A program made the translations under genes and the position numbers. From Ferrovibrio sp965278975 (GTDB lineage: Bacteria; Pseudomonadota; Alphaproteobacteria; Ferrovibrionales; Ferrovibrionaceae): a stretch of DNA of 64,000 nucleotides. The notes below the pieces were generated by a model, which was not told the DNA's origin, made no database searches, and saw nothing but the letters and a program-made list of their open reading frames with translations. Of the stretch, positions 54,249 to 64,000 are shown one piece after another; the first letter of the stretch is position 1, and every line of letters begins with the position of its first letter. The DNA lies in assembly GCF_965278975.1 (NCBI RefSeq), contig NZ_OZ257126.1:4464001-4528000 (forward strand), in the 5' to 3' direction.

Positions 54249-55076
54249 TTACAGGCGCGTCAGCCAGATACTGGCGGGATGCGCGCCCTTGGCACGCGGC
54301 AAGGCGCCTAGCGCCTGATCCACATCACGGCTCATCCGCGTAGCAGCATAATGGCTGGCGAAATCCAGTTGCCAGCCGCCGCCGGCCAGCAGCAGCGGCA
54401 GGGCCTGCTGCTCGTTATAGCCGCGCCAGAGCCAGTCGGCGGGATAATCATCGGGCAGAAAGATATCGTGGATATGCACATGGCAGCCGGAAGGCAGCCG
54501 GGGCAGCACACGGTTGAACAGCCAGTCCACATCACTGCCGGGCATCAGGATATGGCTTGAATCGATGAACAGCAGATCATTGCCTTGCAAGGCATCGAAG
54601 ATCGCCGGATTGGCGCTCTGGGCAATGCCGGGGCGGAAATCCACCGCCAGGCCTTTCAGCGAGGCACGCGGCGCCGGGTCGATGGCGGTAATGCGTGTGG
54701 GCAATGCACCATCCTGGACAGCGCGGGCCATGAAGCGCGTCGAATGGCCAGAGCCGACTTCGACGATGCGCTGCGGCTGCCAGCGGCGCACCAGCGTGTA
54801 GGCCGCTGCCGCATCCAGGGTCGGAAACCAATCCTGCTCGAAACGCGGGCTGCCACGGAAGGCGGCGAAATCCGCCGCATGGCCCGCGATGCCATCCAGC
54901 ACCGCGCGGAATGCCGGCTCGCCCGCCTGCATCAGCGCCGCCATCTCGGCATAGAGCGGCTGCTCGGGCGCGATGCCATCGGCATAGCGGTAGGGAATGA
55001 AAAAGCCCTGGCGGCGGATGCCGAACAGCGTTTCAAGCCCCATGCGCAGGCGGCGCCAGTAGATACGCGGCGTCAT
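54249..55076 (-). CDS. SAM-dependent methyltransferase-like protein
   Basis: The 275-residue product has a class I SAM-binding motif (QRIVEVGSGHSTRFMARAV) and the following acidic residue in ITAIDPAP. NDLLFIDSSHILMPGSDVDWLFN and HVHIHDIFLPDDYP resemble the methyltransferase 24 group, which methylates small molecules or sugars. It is convergent with the receiver pair and shares one base with the upstream metallo-hydrolase gene. The target is unknown. Confidence 0.85.
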   Translation of the reverse strand: MTPRIYWRRLRMGLETLFGIRRQGFFIPYRYADGIAPEQPLYAEMAALMQAGEPAFRAVLDGIAGHAADFAAFRGSPRFEQDWFPTLDAAAAYTLVRRWQPQRIVEVGSGHSTRFMARAVQDGALPTRITAIDPAPRASLKGLAVDFRPGIAQSANPAIFDALQGNDLLFIDSSHILMPGSDVDWLFNRVLPRLPSGCHVHIHDIFLPDDYPADWLWRGYNEQQALPLLLAGGGWQLDFASHYAATRMSRDVDQALGALPRAKGAHPASIWLTRL

Positions 55077-55903
55077 CAGGGCCGCAGCACCATGCCCTCG
55101 CGCGCCACTACCGAGCCGGGCCGCGCCGCCTCGACATCGGCGGCAATGGCATCCATGGCGGCATCGTCATGCTCGGGCTCGTGGTGGAACACCACATAGG
55201 TCTTGGCATGGGCGGCATTGCAGAGCGCGATGCCGGCTTCCCAGGTGGAGTGGCCCCAGCCCTTGCGGGTCTTGTACTGCGCCGGGGTGTACATGGAATC
55301 GTAGATCACGATATCGGCGTCGCGCACGAACTCGGCCAAGCTGGCGCAGAAGCCTTCCGGCGGATGCTCGGTGTCGGTGAGGTAGCAGATCGACTTGCCT
55401 TGGAATTCGACGCGGTAGCCGGTGGCGAGATCGGGATGGCTGAGCGGCGCGGTATGCACGCGGATGCCCGGCGCCGGCTCGATCACCTCGCCCTGGTGGA
55501 AATCATGGAAACTGAGATTGGCCTGGAAGATTTCCAGCGGCACCGGGAAAAGCGGCGAGGTCATCATCTGCTTCAGCACGCTCTTGATGCCACCGGTATC
55601 GGTAACATGGCCGGCATGGACCCGGAAGGTATTGCGCGGATCGAACAGCGGGCAGAAATGCGGAATGCCGCAGACATGGTCGTAATGCGTATGGGTGAGA
55701 AAGAGATCGGCATTCAGCGGCGCGCTGCGCTGCAGGACATTGCCCAGCGCGCGGATGCCGGTGCCGCTGTCGAAAACCAGCACATGCTCGCCGCAGCGGA
55801 TTTCCAGGCACGAGGTATTGCCGCCATAGCGCATCACATCGGCCGAACCGACGGCAATGGAGCCGCGCACGCCCCAGAAGCGGACGTAAAAATCCTGGCT
55901 CAT
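55076..55903 (-). CDS. MBL-fold metallo-hydrolase
   Basis: The 275-residue product has the metallo-beta-lactamase core: HTHYDH at residues 71-76 (H71, H73, D75, H76) and further likely ligands at HPD and in ICYLTDTEHP. The FWGVRGSIAVGSADVMRYGGNTSCLEI start is shared with a phosphodiesterase-like subgroup of this fold, and GWGHSTWEAGIALCNAA follows. A hydrolase acting on cyclic nucleotides or phosphate esters is possible but not shown. It overlaps the methyltransferase gene by one base. Confidence 0.86.
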   Translation of the reverse strand: MSQDFYVRFWGVRGSIAVGSADVMRYGGNTSCLEIRCGEHVLVFDSGTGIRALGNVLQRSAPLNADLFLTHTHYDHVCGIPHFCPLFDPRNTFRVHAGHVTDTGGIKSVLKQMMTSPLFPVPLEIFQANLSFHDFHQGEVIEPAPGIRVHTAPLSHPDLATGYRVEFQGKSICYLTDTEHPPEGFCASLAEFVRDADIVIYDSMYTPAQYKTRKGWGHSTWEAGIALCNAAHAKTYVVFHHEPEHDDAAMDAIAADVEAARPGSVVAREGMVLRP

Positions 55904-55990
55904 GTGACTGCCTCCCGGCTGCCGCTTGCAGCCATCGCCGCGCTATGCGGAAATACCCCCATCCTCTCCAAAAACGAGCCCCAGAACGCC

Positions 55991-56746
55991 ATGTCCGACG
56001 CCTTCATTGTAGAGACCCAGGCCGACCGCGCAACGCTGACCCTGAACCGGCCGGAGAAGCACAACGCGCTGGATATCAACGATCTGGATGCGCTGGACGG
56101 CATCCTGCTGGAGCTGGCGGCGAAGCCCGAATTGCGGCTGCTGGTGCTGCGCGCCAAGGGCAAGAGCTTCTGTTCCGGCGTCGATCTCGGCGATGTCGGC
56201 AGCCATGACTGGCGCGACAATCCGCTGGAGCGCGTGGCCGACCGCATCGAGGCCTTCCCCTGCCCCACGCTCTGCGTGCTGCAAGGCGGCGTGTATGGCG
56301 GCGGCACCGATATCGCGCTGGCCTGCGATTTCCGGCTCGGCGCCGAAGGCATCCGCAGCTTCATCCCGCCGGCCAAGCTGGGCATCCAGTACCATCCGCA
56401 TGGCTTAAGGCGTGCCGTGTCGCGGCTCGGCCTGAGTGCGGCGAAGCGCCTGTTCCTGGCCACCGAGACCTTCGATGCCAATGAAATGCTGCGCACCGGC
56501 TTCCTCGACTGGCTGGTGCCGGCCGCCGAACTGGAAGCCCGCGCCGAGGCATTGACCGGCACGCTCACCGGCCTGGCGCCGCTGTCGCTCAAGGGCATGA
56601 AGCAGACGCTGAACGAAATCGCCAACGGCATCCTGGACGAACGCGCGGCGCGCGACCGCTCGGCCAATTCCTTCCGCACCAGTGATGCCGTGGAAGGCCG
56701 CCTGGCAATGGCCGAGAAACGGCCGCCGCGTTTCCAGGGCAAATAA
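55991..56746 (+). CDS. Enoyl-CoA hydratase/isomerase family protein
   Basis: The 251-residue product is a crotonase-fold enzyme. The CoA/oxyanion motifs are LNRPEKHNALD, KSFCSGVDLGD and GGVYGGGTDIALACDFRLG. The usual hydratase glutamates are not both present, so isomerase, hydrolase or another crotonase reaction is possible. ATG 55991 is taken as the start because the long upstream frame is only antisense to the metallo-hydrolase. It is divergent from that gene. Confidence 0.87.
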   Translation: MSDAFIVETQADRATLTLNRPEKHNALDINDLDALDGILLELAAKPELRLLVLRAKGKSFCSGVDLGDVGSHDWRDNPLERVADRIEAFPCPTLCVLQGGVYGGGTDIALACDFRLGAEGIRSFIPPAKLGIQYHPHGLRRAVSRLGLSAAKRLFLATETFDANEMLRTGFLDWLVPAAELEARAEALTGTLTGLAPLSLKGMKQTLNEIANGILDERAARDRSANSFRTSDAVEGRLAMAEKRPPRFQGK

Positions 56747-56762
56747 GCGGACGCGACAGGTT

Positions 56763-57455
56763 TCATGGCGACAGCCGGTAGCCGCCCGGCTCGGTCAGCA
56801 GCAGCCTGGCTTCCGCCGGGTTGCGCTCGATCTTCTGGCGCAGGCGATAGACATGGGTTTCCAGCGTGTGGGTGGAAACCCCGGCATTGTAGCCCCAGAC
56901 CTCGGTAAGCAGGGTTTCGCGCGGCACCGGCTTCTGGCCGGCGCGCAGCAGGTATTTCAGGATCGCGGTTTCCTTTTCCGTCAGCCGCACCTTCTTGCCC
57001 GCCTTCTCGTTATCGAGCAGCAGCTTGTTGGCCGGGCGGAAGCTGTAGGGCCCGATGGCGAAAACCGCATCCTCGCTCTGCTCGAACTGGCGCAGCTGGG
57101 CGCGCGAACGGGCCAGCAGCACGCCCATCTTGAATGGCTTGGAAACATAGTCGTTGGCGCCGGCTTCCAGGCCATGAATGGTATCGGCATCGCTGTCGGC
57201 GGCGGTGAGCATGATCACCGGAGTACGCACATTCTGCCGGCGCAGTTCGCGGCAGACCTCGCGGCCATCCAGATCCGGCAGGCCGACATCCAGCAGGATC
57301 AGATCGAACAGCTCCCGCTGCACGATATCCAGCGCCGCCTTGCCATCGTTGACGCAGGTGGTGGCGAATTCCTTGGTCGCCTCCAGCTGCTCGGCGAGCA
57401 GGGCTTGCAGGGTACGGTCGTCATCGACCAGCAGAACGCGCTTCGGACCACTCAT
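56763..57455 (-). CDS. OmpR-family response regulator
   Basis: The 230-residue product has a receiver domain (DDD at 11-13, phospho-acceptor D56 in LILLDVGLP, late KPFKMGVLLARSRAQL) and a winged-helix DNA-binding domain. The latter ends in the OmpR signature THTLETHVYRLRQKIERNPAEARLLLTEPGGYRL. No kinase is adjacent, so it is an orphan regulator. Its targets are unknown. It is convergent with the crotonase gene. Confidence 0.93.
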   Translation of the reverse strand: MSGPKRVLLVDDDRTLQALLAEQLEATKEFATTCVNDGKAALDIVQRELFDLILLDVGLPDLDGREVCRELRRQNVRTPVIMLTAADSDADTIHGLEAGANDYVSKPFKMGVLLARSRAQLRQFEQSEDAVFAIGPYSFRPANKLLLDNEKAGKKVRLTEKETAILKYLLRAGQKPVPRETLLTEVWGYNAGVSTHTLETHVYRLRQKIERNPAEARLLLTEPGGYRLSP

Positions 57456-57636
57456 GCGCTATGCGCTCCTCGCTGCATGGCTCCAGCCGGCCCGCCAAAC
57501 GGACAAGGCCCGGCCCGGGTTTCCCCGGAAGGATCAGTATAGCGAAAAGGGCGGAAAATAGCTCTGTGACCGCCGTCACGGCCCGGTCTGTAACGCGGCC
57601 AGGCTGCCTGGGCGGAATTACCCCCTATGAGGGTAA

Positions 57637-58110
57637 TTACTTGAAGCTGACGGAAACGACCTCGTAGCCCTTGGCGCCGCCCGGCGCTGACACTTCCACG
57701 CTGTCGCCGGCGCTCTTGCCCATCAGGGCGCGGGCCAGCGGTGCGGTGATCGAGAGCAGGCCGGCCTTGATATCGGATTCATCGGCGCCGACGATCTGGT
57801 AGGTCATCTTCTCGTCAGTATCCTCGTCGGCCAGCACCACGGTGGCGCCGAACTTGACGGTGCTGCCGGTCAGCTTCGACACGTCGATCACCTCGGCGCG
57901 GGCGAGCTTGTCCTCAAGCTCCATCACGCGGGTCTCGATCCAGCCCTGCTTTTCCTTGGCAGCGTGGTATTCCGCGTTTTCCGACAGGTCGCCATGCTCG
58001 CGTGCCTCGGAAATCGCCCGGATAACCTCCGGCCGTTCCACGCTCTTCAGGTGCTTCAATTCCGCTTCCAGGCGCTGATAGCCCGAGGCGGTCATGGGGA
58101 TGCGCTGCAT
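57637..58110 (-). CDS. greA: Transcription elongation factor GreA
   Basis: GreA rescues stalled RNA polymerase by stimulating transcript cleavage. The 157-residue product has the N-terminal coiled coil with the acidic tip (EHGDLSENAEYHAAKEKQ) and the C-terminal FKBP-like domain (ITAPLARALMGKSAGDSVEVSAPGG). It lies 20 bp after carB in the usual carA-carB-greA order. An 8-bp hairpin (AATTACCC/GGGTAATT) overlaps its stop. Confidence 0.97.
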   Translation of the reverse strand: MQRIPMTASGYQRLEAELKHLKSVERPEVIRAISEAREHGDLSENAEYHAAKEKQGWIETRVMELEDKLARAEVIDVSKLTGSTVKFGATVVLADEDTDEKMTYQIVGADESDIKAGLLSITAPLARALMGKSAGDSVEVSAPGGAKGYEVVSVSFK

Positions 58111-58130
58111 GGTTCCCTTCCTCGCAAACC

Positions 58131-61361
<3,231 letters not shown>

Positions 61362-61427
61362 GGGAAACCTTCAATTCCAAACCAGCAATCGTCAAGCCCG
61401 GGGCGACGGCATGGGGGATAAACCGGC

Positions 61428-62600
61428 TCACTTCACCTTCTCCATCAGATCGACGAAGCGCTGGAAAAGATAGTGGCTGTCCTGCGGGCCGGGCGAGGCT
61501 TCCGGGTGGTACTGCACCGAGAAGACCGGCTTGTCGGTCAGCTTGATGCCTTCGTTGGAGCCGTCGAACAGCGACACATGGGTGCGCACGACATTGGCCG
61601 GCAGGCTTTCCTCCACCACGCAGAAACCATGGTTCTGGCTGGTGATTTCCACCTTGCCGGTTTCCAGGTCCTTGACCGGATGGTTGGCGCCGCGATGGCC
61701 GCGCTCCATCTTCGCGGTCTTGCCGCCGAGCGCCAGTGCCAGCATCTGGTGGCCGAGGCAGATGCCGAAAACCGGCTTGCCGCTATCCACCAGCGCCTTG
61801 ATCGTCGGCACCGCATAAACGCCGGTGGCCGCCGGATCGCCGGGGCCGTTGGAGAGGAAGATGCCGTCCGGCTTGTGGCGCAGCACATCGTCCGCCGTGC
61901 TGTTGCCGGGCAGTACGGTGACGCGGCAACCGACGCTCGCCAGGTTGCGCAGGATGTTGCGCTTGATGCCATAATCCAGCGCCACGACATGGTATTTCGG
62001 CGCTGTCTGCTTGCCGTAGCCCTGGCCCAGGGTCCACAGCGTCTCATCCCAGCCATAGGTCTGGCGGCAGCTTACATCCTTGGCCAGGTCCATGCCTTCC
62101 AGGCCCGGCCAGGCCTTGGCCTGGGCGGTGAGCGCGGCGATATCGAACTTGCCGTCCTTGCGGTAGGCGATCACGCCGTTCGGCGCACCGAGATCGCGGA
62201 TGCGCCGGGTCATGGCGCGGGTATCGATGCCGGACAGGCCGATCAGGTTGCGCGCCTTGAGCCAGGCATCCAGGTGATGGTCGCTGCGGAAGTTGGAGGG
62301 CGCGGTGATCGGCGCGCGCAGGATCAGGCCGCGTGCGGCGATGCCCTGGGTTTCGATATCTTCCGGGTTGGTGCCGGTATTGCCGATATGCGGAAAGGTG
62401 AAGGTGATGATCTGGCCGGCATAGGAAGGATCGGTGAGGATTTCCTGGTAGCCCGTCATCGAGGTGTTGAAGCAGATTTCGCCTTCCGCAACGCCCTCGG
62501 CGCCGAGGCCATGGCCGCGGAAAACACTGCCATCGGCCAGGACGACGATTCCCGTCAGCCCTGGTTGCGGCGGCTGCGGGTCGATCGGCTGCGGCGACAT
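61428..62600 (-). CDS. carA: Carbamoyl-phosphate synthase small subunit
   Basis: CarA is the glutaminase subunit that supplies ammonia to CarB. The 390-residue product has an N-terminal domain (VFRGHGLGAEGVAEGEICFNTSMTGYQEILTDPSY) and a class I glutamine amidotransferase domain. Its nucleophile lies in PVFGICLGHQ, and the HPEA histidine/glutamate are near the end. The frame opens at 62780, but ATG 62600 with GGAG upstream gives the normal start. Confidence 0.97.
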   Translation of the reverse strand: MSPQPIDPQPPQPGLTGIVVLADGSVFRGHGLGAEGVAEGEICFNTSMTGYQEILTDPSYAGQIITFTFPHIGNTGTNPEDIETQGIAARGLILRAPITAPSNFRSDHHLDAWLKARNLIGLSGIDTRAMTRRIRDLGAPNGVIAYRKDGKFDIAALTAQAKAWPGLEGMDLAKDVSCRQTYGWDETLWTLGQGYGKQTAPKYHVVALDYGIKRNILRNLASVGCRVTVLPGNSTADDVLRHKPDGIFLSNGPGDPAATGVYAVPTIKALVDSGKPVFGICLGHQMLALALGGKTAKMERGHRGANHPVKDLETGKVEITSQNHGFCVVEESLPANVVRTHVSLFDGSNEGIKLTDKPVFSVQYHPEASPGPQDSHYLFQRFVDLMEKVK

Positions 62601-62828
62601 GTCCGGTACTCCATCTGGCGCCGCTGGAGGCGCAGTATTTGGGCCGCATGAAGCTGCCGGAGCGGGTTTAAGCGAACCTCGGCTCCGGGCTGCTGACGGC
62701 CCTGTTGTGGATGAGCGGCCGGGCGCTGACTTGCCCCGCCGACCGGGGCCGGACCATAGCAAATCACGCCATTCCGTCAAGTCGCAACATGTATCGAAAC
62801 ATTCAGAGTTATCAACAGGTTATAGTTT

Positions 62829-62857
62829 TTGCCTGGAATCGGATGTTCGAGTATGCT
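62829..62857 (+). promoter_or_regulatory. Putative promoter of yqeY-dnaG
   Basis: TTGCCT (62829-62834) and TATGCT (62852-62857) are separated by 17 bases, each matching four of six consensus positions. The yqeY start is 39 bp downstream. The 295-bp gap between divergent carA and yqeY holds no gene; the carA promoter must also lie here but was not recognised. Confidence 0.4.
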
Positions 62858-62895
62858 CGCCCCTTTCCGGTATGCTTTTCGTGGGGATAAAAACG

Positions 62896-63354
62896 ATGTT
62901 GCGGACAACCCTGAGCGACGCCCTCAAAGAGGCGATGAAGGCCAAAGATGCCCGCCGTATCAGTACCTTGCGGCTGATCCTGGCGGCGCTCAAGGACCGC
63001 GATATCAACGCCCGCACCGATGGCGCCGACCGCACCGGGATTCCGGAGCAGGATATTCTCGCCATGCTCCAGACCATGGTGCGCCAGCGCCGCGAATCGA
63101 TCAGCGCCTATGAACAGGGCGGCCGCCCCGACCTGGTGGACCAGGAAAAGGAAGAAATCGCCATCATCGAGTCGTTCCTGCCCAAGCAGATGGAGCAGGC
63201 CGAGATCGAAGCCGCCGCCAAGGCCGCGATTGCCGAAGTGGGCGCCACCGGCATCAAGGATATGGGCAAGGCGATGGGCGTGCTGAAGGGCAAGTATGTC
63301 GGCCAGATGGATTTCGGCAAGGCGTCGGCGGTGCTGAAGGGCCTGCTGAGCTGA
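62896..63354 (+). CDS. yqeY: GatB/YqeY-domain protein
   Basis: The 152-residue product matches the YqeY family, related to the tail domain of the GatB amidotransferase subunit. The pattern LRTTLSDALKEAMKAKDARRISTLRLILAALKDRDI begins it, and GIKDMGKAMGVLKGKYVGQMDFGKASAVLKGLL ends it. Function is uncertain; tRNA binding is assumed by homology. ATG 62896 follows GGGGA. The longer upstream frame is antisense to carA. It is followed 23 bp later by dnaG. Confidence 0.93.
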   Translation: MLRTTLSDALKEAMKAKDARRISTLRLILAALKDRDINARTDGADRTGIPEQDILAMLQTMVRQRRESISAYEQGGRPDLVDQEKEEIAIIESFLPKQMEQAEIEAAAKAAIAEVGATGIKDMGKAMGVLKGKYVGQMDFGKASAVLKGLLS

Positions 63355-63377
63355 AGCAGGTATAGACTGGAAGGGCC

Positions 63378-64000
63378 ATGGCCCAATTTCCCGAGTCGTT
63401 CCTTGAGGAGCTGCGTAACCGGGTATCGCTGCCTGGCCTGATCGGCCGGCATGTGCGACTGACCAAGCGTGGCCGCGACTATCTCGGCCTGTGCCCGTTC
63501 CACAACGAAAAGACGCCGTCCTTCCACGTCTACGACGATCATTACCATTGCTTCGGCTGCGGCGCCCATGGCGACGCCATCGAATTCCTGAAAAGCAAAA
63601 GCGGCCTCTCCTTCCACGAATCCATTGAGCAGCTGGCGGGCGAAGCCGGCCTTGCCGTGCCGCAGCAGCGGCCCGAGGACCGCGAGCGCGACAAGCAGGC
63701 GGCTTCGCTCAACACCGCGCTTGAGGAATGTGCCAAATGGTATGAAGGCCAGTTGCAGGCCGCCGTGGGCCGCGAGGCGAAAGCCTATGTCGAGCGCCGT
63801 GGCCTGTCGCGCGAAACCATTGCGCGTTTCCGCCTCGGCTATGCCCCGGCTGCCCGCACGGCGCTGAAAGAAGCCATGCTGGCGCGGCAGATCCCGGAAG
63901 CATTGCTGATCGAGAGCGGCATGCTGATCAAGCCCGATGATGGCGGCCAGAGCTATGACCGCTTCCGCAACCGGGTGATGTTTCCGATTGCGGACCGGCG
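63378..64000 (+). CDS. dnaG: DNA primase DnaG, 5' part
   Basis: DnaG makes RNA primers at the replication fork. The frame is open from ATG 63378 (GGAAGGG just upstream) to the window edge, giving about 207 codons. The CHC2-type zinc-binding domain is clear: C39, H42, C58 and C61 in LGLCPFHNEKTPSFHV and HYHCFGCGAHGD. The start of the core domain with SYDRFRNRVMFPI is also visible. The rest lies beyond the window. Confidence 0.97.
   Translation, partial: MAQFPESFLEELRNRVSLPGLIGRHVRLTKRGRDYLGLCPFHNEKTPSFHVYDDHYHCFGCGAHGDAIEFLKSKSGLSFHESIEQLAGEAGLAVPQQRPEDRERDKQAASLNTALEECAKWYEGQLQAAVGREAKAYVERRGLSRETIARFRLGYAPAARTALKEAMLARQIPEALLIESGMLIKPDDGGQSYDRFRNRVMFPIADR

Noticed and set aside
57616..57638. 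Hairpin AATTACCC/GGGTAATT at the greA stop as a terminator
   Set aside because: The stem overlaps the stop codon and no T run follows on the minus strand, so intrinsic termination is unlikely.
62601..62780. 60-residue N-terminal extension of carA
   Set aside because: It is proline/serine/arginine-rich with no family match. ATG 62600 has a ribosome-binding site and gives the usual CarA length.

Overview
The window is a GC-rich chromosomal segment from an alphaproteobacterium, most likely of the Rhodospirillales type. The evidence is a CckA-type hybrid kinase, a single-domain DivK-like receiver, the order cvpA-purF, the order carA-carB-greA, and yqeY divergent from carA and followed by dnaG. 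The flagellar genes include a sigma-54 promoter in front of the hook gene. No rRNA, tRNA or CRISPR array was seen. Nearly all the DNA is coding, and many genes overlap by ATGA or GTGA junctions.

Layout: 1-712 is the end of an M24-family protein. 772-2056 is a decayed IS1-like element carrying a KilA-N gene. 2120-5218 holds a ZIP metal transporter, an EamA exporter and alanine racemase. 5215-11909 is a tightly packed run: MlaE and MlaF lipid-transport subunits, radA, cvpA, purF, a short-chain dehydrogenase and a hydratase-family enzyme. 12042-15638 has an orphan solute-binding protein, an EamA exporter and a flavocytochrome c sulfide dehydrogenase pair (fccA, fccB) ending in a strong terminator. 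15833-19039 has two small unknown genes and an IlvD/Edd dehydratase with an RraA-family partner.

19249-24509 carries recA, a decayed duplicate of the cckA receiver end, an atypical membrane-protein gene, cckA and a lipocalin. The two cckA-3' copies flank the membrane-protein gene, which suggests an insertion event. 24644-32232 is flagellar: flgE-flgD under a sigma-54 promoter, flgB-flgC-fliE-fliQ-fliR-flhB on the minus strand, and divergently a stand-alone FlhB C-terminal paralogue, fliO and fliP.

32410-34961 has a peptide-binding protein and a P1-family aminopeptidase. 35056-38704 holds a small methyltransferase, a cyclic-nucleotide-binding protein and an ABC exporter-like protein whose ATPase motifs are degenerate and split by a very large insertion. 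Divergent from it, 38893-44973 is a translationally coupled glycan cluster: two related MurG-like glycosyltransferases, two GT4 enzymes, a histidine phosphatase and a polysaccharide deacetylase. This divergent pair of units is the best candidate for an undescribed system.

45009-51545 is a YejABEF-like peptide importer with a small membrane protein at its head. 51661-54211 is a membrane histidine kinase with two stand-alone receivers. 54249-57455 has a methyltransferase, a metallo-hydrolase, an enoyl-CoA hydratase and an OmpR-type regulator. 57637-62600 is carA-carB-greA, and 62896-64000 is yqeY and the start of dnaG, cut by the window edge.

A family of dispersed palindromic repeats (core CCCGC-GAAA-GCGGG) sits at four gene borders.
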